From: Devosia sp.
Lineage (GTDB): Bacteria; Pseudomonadota; Alphaproteobacteria; Rhizobiales; Devosiaceae
DNA: 19,917 nucleotides
Reading direction: 5' to 3'
Assembly: GCA_025352765.1 (NCBI GenBank)
Contig: JANXSI010000421.1
Coordinates: forward strand, 1-19,917
Below the pieces are notes generated by a model. The model had not been told where the DNA came from and did not search any database. It saw only the letters and a list, made by a program, of their open reading frames with translations. Positions within the stretch are counted from its first letter, which is position 1, and every line of letters starts with the position of its first letter. The translations under genes were made by a program, and so were the position numbers. Positions 13,899-19,917 of the stretch are shown here, one piece after another.

Positions 13899-15212
13899 AT
13901 GAACCTCAATAAGTCCCTGACCCTGCTGGGTACGGCCATCGGCGCATTGGCGCTCCTGGCACTGCCTGCTCTCGCTCAGGACGCCCCTGCGGCGGCACCG
14001 ACCGTCGATACCGGCAACACCGCCTGGATGCTGACCTCGACCGCGCTGGTCCTGATGATGACCATCCCGGGCCTTGCGCTGTTCTACGGCGGCATGGTGC
14101 GCAAGAAGAACGTGCTGGCGACCATCATGCAGTCGTTCGCCATCACCTGCCTCGTCACCATCATCTGGTTCGTCGTGGGCTACTCGATCGCCTTCACCGA
14201 TGGCGGGCCGACGCAGGCCTGGCTCGGCGGCTTCTCCAAGGTGTTCCACAACAACATCAGCGTTTCGACCCTGTGGTTGCCGGGCGTTGCGAACATTCCT
14301 GAATACGTCTTCTCGATGTTCCAGCTGACCTTCGCGATCATCACCCCGGCGCTGATCGCCGGTGCCTTCGCCGAACGCATGAAGTTCTCGGCGATGCTGC
14401 TGTTCATGGGCCTGTGGTCGATCATCGTCTACTCGCCCATCGCCCACTGGGTGTGGGGCGGCGGCTTCCTCGGCGGCCTCGGCGTTCTCGACTTCGCCGG
14501 CGGCACCGTGGTGCACATCAACGCCGGTGTCGCGGGTCTCGTCTGTGCCCTCGTCCTCGGCAAGCGCAAGGGCTTCGGCACCACCAACATGGCGCCGCAC
14601 AACCTGATCCTGTCGGTCATTGGTGCCTCGCTGCTGTGGGTCGGCTGGTTCGGCTTCAACGCCGGCTCGGAACTTGCTGCCGACGGTCTTGCCGGTGCCG
14701 CCATGCTCAACACCCAGGTGGCGACCGCTGCTGCGGCTCTCGCCTGGATGTTTGCCGAGTGGATCATCGTCAAGAAGCCGAGCGTGCTCGGCATCATCTC
14801 GGGCGCTGTCGCCGGCCTCGTCGCCGTCACCCCGGCCTCGGGCTTCGTCAATCCGACGGGCGCCCTGGTCATCGGCATCGTCGCTGGCGTGCTCTGCTAC
14901 ATCTCGGCGGCGCACCTCAAGAAGATGTTCGGCTATGACGACTCGCTCGATGCATTCGGCGTGCACGGCGTGGGCGGCATCATCGGTGCGTTGCTGACCG
15001 GTGTCTTCGCCGACCCCGCCATCAATGCACTTGGCGCCAACCACTCGATCATCACCCAGGCCGAAGGCGTGATCGTGACCGTGGTCTGGACCGCTGTCGC
15101 CTCCTTCGTGATCCTCATGGTGGTCAAGGTCCTCGTCGGCCTGCGTCCCTCCGAGCAGGATGAAGAAGAAGGCCTCGACATCACCCAGCACGGCGAAAGC
15201 GTCAACGAGTAG
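13899..15212 (+). CDS. amtB: Ammonium transporter AmtB
   Basis: 437 residues, ATG at 13899 with AGGAG at 13886-13890. A signal peptide (residues 1-26, ending ALPALA) precedes eleven hydrophobic segments. The pore histidine pair is present as His206 (TVVHINAGVAG) and His356 (DAFGVHGVGGIIG). Other Amt hallmarks are LALFYGGMVRKKNVLATIMQ, AFAERMKF and WFGFNAGSEL. The acidic cytoplasmic tail ends EGLDITQHGESVNE. The protein works as a trimer in the inner membrane, taking up ammonium, and is blocked by GlnK encoded just upstream. Transcribed together with glnK under nitrogen control; a strong terminator stands at 15434, after a structured spacer. Confidence 0.97.
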   Translation: MNLNKSLTLLGTAIGALALLALPALAQDAPAAAPTVDTGNTAWMLTSTALVLMMTIPGLALFYGGMVRKKNVLATIMQSFAITCLVTIIWFVVGYSIAFTDGGPTQAWLGGFSKVFHNNISVSTLWLPGVANIPEYVFSMFQLTFAIITPALIAGAFAERMKFSAMLLFMGLWSIIVYSPIAHWVWGGGFLGGLGVLDFAGGTVVHINAGVAGLVCALVLGKRKGFGTTNMAPHNLILSVIGASLLWVGWFGFNAGSELAADGLAGAAMLNTQVATAAAALAWMFAEWIIVKKPSVLGIISGAVAGLVAVTPASGFVNPTGALVIGIVAGVLCYISAAHLKKMFGYDDSLDAFGVHGVGGIIGALLTGVFADPAINALGANHSIITQAEGVIVTVVWTAVASFVILMVVKVLVGLRPSEQDEEEGLDITQHGESVNE

Positions 15213-15270
15213 CCCCTTCCTGGCGCGGCCGGCGGATCTCCTCCCCCGTCCGGTCGCGCTGGGCAAACTC

Positions 15271-15300
15271 CGGACAGCCCGGTTCAGGCTGGGCTGTCCG
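15271..15300. repeat. Perfect 10-bp hairpin after amtB
   Basis: CGGACAGCCC and its exact reverse complement GGGCTGTCCG are separated by ten bases. No T-run follows, so it is not a simple terminator on the plus strand. It could protect the amtB transcript 3' end or belong to a repeat element together with 15324-15410. Confidence 0.6.
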
Positions 15301-15323
15301 AGTCGTCTCCCGCCAGATGGTCC

Positions 15324-15410
15324 GATCCGGCGTGCAGTCCATGTTCCTCTTGGCCCGCCACAGAGGCTTCCCACTCGCAGACCGCATGGGCTGCACACCA
15401 GACCGGATCC
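15324..15410. repeat. Long imperfect inverted repeat in the amtB-ftsK spacer
   Basis: The arms GATCCGG...GTGCAGTCCATG (15324-15343) and CATGGGCTGCAC...CCGGATC (15385-15409) pair with a four-base insertion and one mismatch in the right arm. A small CCTCT/AGAGG hairpin (15346-15350 with 15362-15366) lies between them. There is no ribosome binding site or credible reading frame. It may be a REP-like repeat or a structured RNA segment. Confidence 0.5.
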
Positions 15411-15433
15411 TCGGCAAACGCCTCCCTCGACTG

Positions 15434-15465
15434 GGCCCGCTTCGCAGCGGGCCTTTTTGTTTTTT
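15434..15465 (+). terminator. Rho-independent terminator of glnK-amtB
   Basis: A perfect 8-bp stem (GGCCCGCT with AGCGGGCC, TCGC loop, 15434-15453) is followed by a run of eleven T broken by one G. It ends about 80 bases before ftsK, so ftsK should have its own promoter. Confidence 0.9.
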
Positions 15466-15547
15466 GGCCGACATCGGGAGGAGCGCGGCATGGTTAGCTT
15501 GGGATTAACCCCGTCCCCATAGGATGCCGGCTCAGTCCAGCGTATGA

Positions 15548-18148
15548 GTGTTTCAGCCGATGCCGGCACGTCCATTGCTCCAAGATCGCTCGCTCCCAGA
15601 GTCCACCGCCCCGGCCATCGCCATCACCATTCCTGTGCGGTTGGTCGGCATCGTCATGCTGGCGACCGTCGCCCTGCTCATGGCATCGCTCGCCTCGTGG
15701 TCGGTGGATGATCCTTCGCTTTCCTATGCAACGAGCAAACCGGTCGCCAACTGGCTGGGTTTCCCGGGTGCCGTCGTTGCGGATCTCAGCTTTCAAGTGC
15801 TGGGACTGGGCGTCATTGTCCTGCTGATTCCCCCCGCGCTCTGGGGCTGGAGCTTTGTGCGCCGCCGCATTCCGGCCAAGATGGTGCTGCGCCTCATCGC
15901 CTGGATCGGCGCGTCGGGCCTGGCGACCGGTGTGCTGGCCTTCCTCCCAACCCCCGAGAGCTGGCCGCTTCCGACCGGCCTCGGCGGGCTCATCGGCGGC
16001 GGCTTCAGCAATCTCGCAGCGCTCGTTTCAGGGTCGCACCCACAGCCCGTGACGGCCTGGCTGTTCGCCATCATCCTGCTGGCCCCCACCCTGGCGCTGT
16101 TCTGGCTGGCGCTGGGCCTCGGCGCGATCACCGTCCCGGCGCTGCCGCGTGGCAAGGCCAAAGCCGCGGGCAAGGCGCCGAGCGTCGACGAGCCCGAGCG
16201 GAACGGCATTCTCGACATCGCCATCGGCGCGCTGGTGCATCTGGGCTTTGCGGCTCAGACGGCGCTCCGCCGCGCCGTCACCCAGGCGCGCGACAACGCC
16301 GCCGCTAAGCGCGAAGCCGAGGCGGCCGAGTGGCGCGAGGGGGCCCGTGAACCGAGCATGCCCGGACGCGCCGCGCCCACCCTTGCCGACGAACGGCGGG
16401 AGCCCGCGATGACCGCCTCGCCGGCCCTGAGCGTCGAGCGCCGGATCTATTCGGCCGAACCCGAACCCGATTTCGAGGACGATTACCCGGTCGACGAGGA
16501 CGATGACGAGCCGCTGCCGCCGCTGGCGCCCTTGGCGCCGGTCCGCCCGGCGCGGGTTGCGGCCCCACCCAAGCGTCCGGCCCCCGGCGCCCGCGCGGCG
16601 CGCGAGGCCCAGCCCTCGCTGCTCGAGGAACACGGCGGCTTCGAACTGCCGCCACTCAGCCTGTTGAGCGAGGCGCCGCGGCGCGGGCTAACCGACGAGC
16701 ACCGTCCCGAGCGGCTCGAGGCGATGGCCCGCAAGCTCGAAGGCGTGCTCGAGGATTTCGGCGTCAAGGGTGACATCATCAACGTCCGCCCCGGTCCTGT
16801 GGTCACGCTCTACGAACTCGAACCCGCCGCCGGCATCAAGTCGAGCCGCGTCATCTCGCTGGCCGACGACATCGCCCGCTCGATGAGCGCCATTTCGGCC
16901 CGCGTCGCGGTCGTTCCCGGCCGCAACGCCATCGGCATCGAGCTGCCCAACGAGAATCGCGAGACCGTCTATCTGCGCGAAATGCTCGCCTCGTCCGATT
17001 TTGAGAAGATGAAGGGCAAGCTGCCCATCTGCCTCGGCAAGACCATTGGCGGCGAGCCGATCATTGCCGACCTCGCGCGCATGCCGCACCTCTTGATCGC
17101 CGGCACCACCGGCTCGGGCAAGTCGGTGGGCATCAACACCTTCATCCTGTCGCTGCTCTACCAGATGACGCCGGAAAAGTGCCGGATGATCATGATCGAC
17201 CCCAAAATGCTGGAGCTCTCGATCTACGACGGCATTCCACATCTCCTGACACCGGTCGTTACCGATCCCTCCAAAGCCGTGATCGCCCTCAAATGGGCGG
17301 TCCGCGAGATGGAGGACCGCTATCGCAAGATGAGCAAGATCGGCGTGCGCAACATCGACGGCTTCAACCAGCGCGTTACCGAATCGGCCGCCAAGGGCGA
17401 GACCATCACCCGCACCGTGCAGACCGGCTTTGACCGCGAGACCGGCGAAGCGATCTTTGAGAGCGAAGAGTTCAACCTCGAGCCGCTGCCCTTCATCGTC
17501 ATCGTCATCGACGAAATGGCCGACCTGATGATGGTCGCCGGCAAGGACATCGAAGGCGCCGTGCAGCGCCTCGCGCAGATGGCCCGCGCCGCCGGCATCC
17601 ACGTCATCATGGCGACACAGCGTCCCTCGGTCGACGTCATCACCGGCACGATTAAGGCCAACTTCCCGACCAGAATTTCATTCCAGGTGACCAGCAAGAT
17701 CGATAGCCGCACCATTCTGGGCGAACAGGGCGCCGAGCAGTTGCTGGGCAATGGCGACATGCTCTATATGGCCGGTGGCGGCCGCATCCGGCGCCTGCAC
17801 GGGCCGTTCGTCGCCGACACCGAGGTCGAGGACATCGTCCGGCATCTGAAGACGCAAGGCTCGCCCGACTACCTCGATTCGATCACCGCCGAGGAAGAAG
17901 AGTTCGACCCGGCCGCAGCGCTCGGCGACGAGGGCGGTGGCTCGGGCGACGAGCTCTACGACAAGGCAGTGGCGATCGTCCTCAACGACAAGAAGGCCTC
18001 GACCTCCTACGTCCAGCGCCGCCTCGCCATCGGTTACAACAAGGCCGCCTCGCTGATCGAGCGGATGGAAAAGGAAGGCGTCATCTCGGCCGCCAACCAT
18101 TCGGGCAAGCGCGAGATCCTCGTCGGCAACAACGCCGACGGCTATTGA
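15548..18148 (+). CDS. ftsK: DNA translocase FtsK
   Basis: 866 residues from GTG at 15548; ATG at 15560 (codon 5) is an equal alternative, neither having a clear ribosome binding site. Four membrane segments occupy roughly residues 28-50, 72-100, 111-133 and 167-190. A proline-, alanine- and acid-rich linker runs to about 370. The RecA-like motor has Walker A GTTGSGKS at 519-526 and Walker B IVIVIDE with Asp655-Glu656. The C-terminal gamma winged helix (about 800-866: KKASTSYVQRRLAIGYNKAA) binds the KOPS sequences that orient FtsK toward dif. FtsK anchors at the septum, pumps chromosomal DNA and activates XerCD recombination. Upstream is the terminator of amtB; downstream is a convergent broken gene. 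Confidence 0.96.
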   Translation: MFQPMPARPLLQDRSLPESTAPAIAITIPVRLVGIVMLATVALLMASLASWSVDDPSLSYATSKPVANWLGFPGAVVADLSFQVLGLGVIVLLIPPALWGWSFVRRRIPAKMVLRLIAWIGASGLATGVLAFLPTPESWPLPTGLGGLIGGGFSNLAALVSGSHPQPVTAWLFAIILLAPTLALFWLALGLGAITVPALPRGKAKAAGKAPSVDEPERNGILDIAIGALVHLGFAAQTALRRAVTQARDNAAAKREAEAAEWREGAREPSMPGRAAPTLADERREPAMTASPALSVERRIYSAEPEPDFEDDYPVDEDDDEPLPPLAPLAPVRPARVAAPPKRPAPGARAAREAQPSLLEEHGGFELPPLSLLSEAPRRGLTDEHRPERLEAMARKLEGVLEDFGVKGDIINVRPGPVVTLYELEPAAGIKSSRVISLADDIARSMSAISARVAVVPGRNAIGIELPNENRETVYLREMLASSDFEKMKGKLPICLGKTIGGEPIIADLARMPHLLIAGTTGSGKSVGINTFILSLLYQMTPEKCRMIMIDPKMLELSIYDGIPHLLTPVVTDPSKAVIALKWAVREMEDRYRKMSKIGVRNIDGFNQRVTESAAKGETITRTVQTGFDRETGEAIFESEEFNLEPLPFIVIVIDEMADLMMVAGKDIEGAVQRLAQMARAAGIHVIMATQRPSVDVITGTIKANFPTRISFQVTSKIDSRTILGEQGAEQLLGNGDMLYMAGGGRIRRLHGPFVADTEVEDIVRHLKTQGSPDYLDSITAEEEEFDPAAALGDEGGGSGDELYDKAVAIVLNDKKASTSYVQRRLAIGYNKAASLIERMEKEGVISAANHSGKREILVGNNADGY

Positions 18149-18160
18149 GCGGCCGACGCT

Positions 18161-19018
18161 TCAGCGGTGCAATGTTGCATGGGCGAGGATCGCGCCGACC
18201 GCAGCGCGCAGATCCGCTACATATTCCGGGCGCATGAGCGAGCCACCGAAACGCGGATTGATCTCGAGAATGACGATCGAGCCGTCTGCCCGGCGCCGAA
18301 AATCGATATTGGCAGGGCCGTTGAACCTGAGCGGGCGCAGGAAGTGTTCAAACAGGTCAATGTCCTCGGGCGACACGCTGGATGGCCCGATGCTGAGGAA
18401 GTTCTTCCGATTGCGCATGATGAGAGTACTGGCAAGAGCGTAGCTGTAGGTGACATGCCACAGGATGCGGCCTTCGGCGGCGACCAGATGCGTGACATAG
18501 TCGATGTCGGCGTCGATCAGTTACTGGAGCAGCACGCTGTGCCCCGCAAAGCGCTCCGAGGCCAACTGCGCCATCAGTTCGGCGGCGGATCTGACAACCA
18601 CGATACCTTCCCCAGCACTGCGGTTGGTCAGCTTCAGCACCGCTGGAAACGTCGCCGCGGCTCGAGGATCAAAGGTCGCGGGAACGAAGGCCGACAGGCC
18701 GTGCAAGCGGGCATATCGCTCAAACAGCGCCTTGTCGGCCAGCCGGGCTAATGCCTGCGGTGTCGGCACAAGGGCCCAGCACGGCAGCGGCATAGTCGCC
18801 ACATCACGCTCGAACAGGGGAATCACGAAGCGGCGTCGCCAACTGGGCAGAAGTCCCCACCGGTGGCTGAGGGCTAACGAAAATTCGCCCAGTCCATTCC
18901 AGACCGGTGATCGCGGAGCGAGCGCTTTGCTCCAGGAGGAATTGCGGCCATGGATCTGGACTTGCGGGCGGCACAGATACTGCACGAAGCGGCGAAAGAT
19001 GGTCGGGGGTGCTGACAA
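18161..19018 (-). pseudogene. ATP-grasp family gene interrupted by an in-frame TAA
   Basis: The minus strand reads as one frame from TTG 19018 to the stop at 18161 (about 284 residues), broken only by TAA at 18523-18521 (codon 166). Before the stop come DKALFERYARLHGLSAFVPA and PAVLKLTNRSAGEGIVVVRS, the ATP-grasp N-terminal lobe; after it, in the same frame, LIDADIDYVTHLVAAEGRIL and the metal-binding block ILEINPRFGGSL. The join 'HSVLLQ-stop-LIDADIDY' fits a family member with one sense codon (GAA would need one base change) turned into stop. So it is a recent nonsense mutation, a sequencing error, or readthrough. The first 60 residues are not recognisable and the start is uncertain; an N-terminal domain may be lost. 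Relatives are carbamoyl-phosphate-synthase-like ligases of unknown substrate. Confidence 0.8.
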
Positions 19019-19177
19019 CGTGGTGCTCTTGAAGATGCCGACTGGTTAGACGACCCGTCATCGCGCCTCAAGCAAAGCTCGGCCTCGCGACCGCTGCCTT
19101 GCGGCACGGGCCTGGACACTCCATGTCTTGCCTCAATTGTCGGCTAACGTTTAGACCTGACCGAAACGAGGATTGCG

Positions 19178-19819
19178 ATGCTTCGACGTTCCCTGCTGGC
19201 GCTGCTTGCCGTCACCGCTGCGCTTCCGGTCACCGGCGTCTGCGCCGAAGGCGAGGCGCCGCGCAAGCTGACCCAGGATGAGATTGATCTGATCAACGCC
19301 ATCTCCGCCTACAACTCGGCGATCACCACGATGGCGGGGAAATTCCTCCAGGTGGACACGCAGGGCCAGCGCATCGAGGGCGTGTTCTACCTGCAGCGGC
19401 CCGGCAAGATTCGCTTCAAGTACAACCCCCCGTCACGCGAGGAAATCCTCTCGATCGGGCAGGGCTTTTACGTCATCGATCGCAAGGAAAAGACGCAATA
19501 CGCCTATCCGCAGGACAAGGTGCCGCTGCGCCAATTCCTCGATGCCAAGATCGACCTGATCAACGCGGGTCTCGTCGCCATCAACCAGACGGCCAATTAT
19601 CTGACGCTGACGCTGCAGGACGAGACCCCCGCTGGCACCATCAAGGTCGACCTGGTCTTCGATAAGCAGAGCGAGGATCTTGTGCAGTGGGTGCTGACCA
19701 ACCCCGACGGCACGGACCTCACCTTCTCGCTCTACGATGTCCAAAAGGGCGTCGATATCCCGGCGGCCTATTTCTACCTCAACATCAACGACTACAATAA
19801 GGTCGACCCCGGCAACTAG
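19178..19819 (+). CDS. lolA: Outer-membrane lipoprotein carrier protein LolA
   Basis: 213 residues, ATG at 19178, with ACGAGGA at 19166-19172 as ribosome binding site. A signal peptide (LLALLAVTAALPVTGVCA, cleavage after Ala23) directs it to the periplasm. The mature part has the LolA pattern: SAITTMAGKFLQVDTQGQRI, EGVFYLQRPGKIRFKYNPPS, then FYVIDRKEKTQYAYPQDKVP and LLDLxx-like loop PLRQFLDAKIDL. LolA takes lipoproteins from LolCDE at the inner membrane and carries them to the outer membrane. The order ftsK, lolA, xthA is common in Hyphomicrobiales; the ATP-grasp gene sits between ftsK and lolA here. Confidence 0.93.
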   Translation: MLRRSLLALLAVTAALPVTGVCAEGEAPRKLTQDEIDLINAISAYNSAITTMAGKFLQVDTQGQRIEGVFYLQRPGKIRFKYNPPSREEILSIGQGFYVIDRKEKTQYAYPQDKVPLRQFLDAKIDLINAGLVAINQTANYLTLTLQDETPAGTIKVDLVFDKQSEDLVQWVLTNPDGTDLTFSLYDVQKGVDIPAAYFYLNINDYNKVDPGN

Positions 19820-19834
19820 CGGTTGCGCGCGCAC

Positions 19835-19868
19835 GGGGCGGCGGCGATGATGCCGGCCTTGCCGCCCC
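19835..19868. terminator. GC-rich hairpin between lolA and xthA
   Basis: GGGGCGGC (19835-19842) pairs perfectly with GCCGCCCC (19861-19868). It has no T-run, so it is at best a weak or partial terminator; it may instead damp readthrough into xthA, whose ATG is 11 bases on. Confidence 0.35.
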
Positions 19869-19879
19869 TCGAGTCCCCC

Positions 19880-19917
19880 ATGACCGTCAGCCTTGCCACC
19901 TGGAATATCAATTCCGT
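19880..19917 (+). CDS. xthA: Exodeoxyribonuclease III, N-terminal fragment (runs off the window)
   Basis: Only twelve complete codons are present: MTVSLATWNINS, followed by GT. The 'ATWNINS(V)' start is the classic N-terminus of exonuclease III / AP endonucleases, where the Asn belongs to the metal and phosphate site. Its position directly after lolA, a common pairing in this bacterial group, supports the call. No clear ribosome binding site is visible upstream. Confidence 0.85.
   Translation, partial: MTVSLATWNINS

Noticed and set aside
13884..15575. A 563-codon open frame on the minus strand opposite amtB
   Set aside because: His/Asp/Gly/Arg-rich translation typical of the antisense of a GC-rich gene; amtB on the plus strand is certain and no family resemblance or ribosome binding site exists.
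16688..17602. A 304-codon minus-strand frame inside ftsK
   Set aside because: Antisense of the FtsK motor domain; composition reflects codon bias only.
1..19917. CRISPR array
   Set aside because: No regularly spaced direct repeats seen anywhere in the window.

Overview
The window looks like a high-GC alphaproteobacterial chromosome, probably Hyphomicrobiales (Devosia-like is a guess). The reasons are the GC-rich third codon positions, the neighbourhood P-II / ammonium channel / FtsK / LolA / exonuclease III, and the style of the UbiH-type hydroxylase and CnoX genes. It falls into an accessory left part (1 to about 7430) and a core right part (about 7477 to the end), separated by a tRNA-Gly(GCC) gene.

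Accessory part. The left edge holds the 5' end of an IS21-family istA gene with the repeat-bearing end of that element. About 30 bases further on begins a compact plus-strand operon: a STAS-like domain/winged-helix protein (240-800), a patatin phospholipase (823-1953), a CD-NTase (1974-3029), an E2-E1 fusion (3029-4738) and a JAMM peptidase (4728-5195). The last four are a complete type II CBASS anti-phage system. The nucleotidyltransferase makes a cyclic nucleotide signal, the E1/E2 protein conjugates the enzyme through its C-terminal glycine to prime it, the JAMM protease reverses this, and the patatin degrades membrane phospholipid when it senses the signal. Nine bases after cap3 is a further uncharacterised gene (5205-5825) with an R-x4-H motif reminiscent of HEPN proteins. 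A convergent uncharacterised gene (6236-7237) lies between this operon and the tRNA. No integrase or second attachment site is visible.

Core part. To the right of the tRNA is a translationally coupled trio: CnoX-like thioredoxin/TPR protein, LON-substrate-binding-domain protein and Trm112-like protein. Three tandem paralogous LuxR-type regulators follow. Sequence alignment by eye says all three begin at a CTG codon, giving 238, 258 and 238 residues. A convergent UbiH/Coq6-family hydroxylase gene comes next, then a nitrogen-regulated glnK-amtB pair preceded by a good sigma-54 promoter and a candidate NtrC site. A 335-base spacer rich in inverted repeats and ending in a strong terminator leads to ftsK. 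After ftsK lie a convergent ATP-grasp gene broken by one in-frame TAA, then lolA and the first codons of xthA.

Most noteworthy: the CBASS operon with two unassigned flanking genes (STAS/wHTH upstream, R-x4-H protein downstream), the CTG-start regulator triplet, the structured amtB-ftsK spacer, and the nonsense-interrupted ATP-grasp gene.
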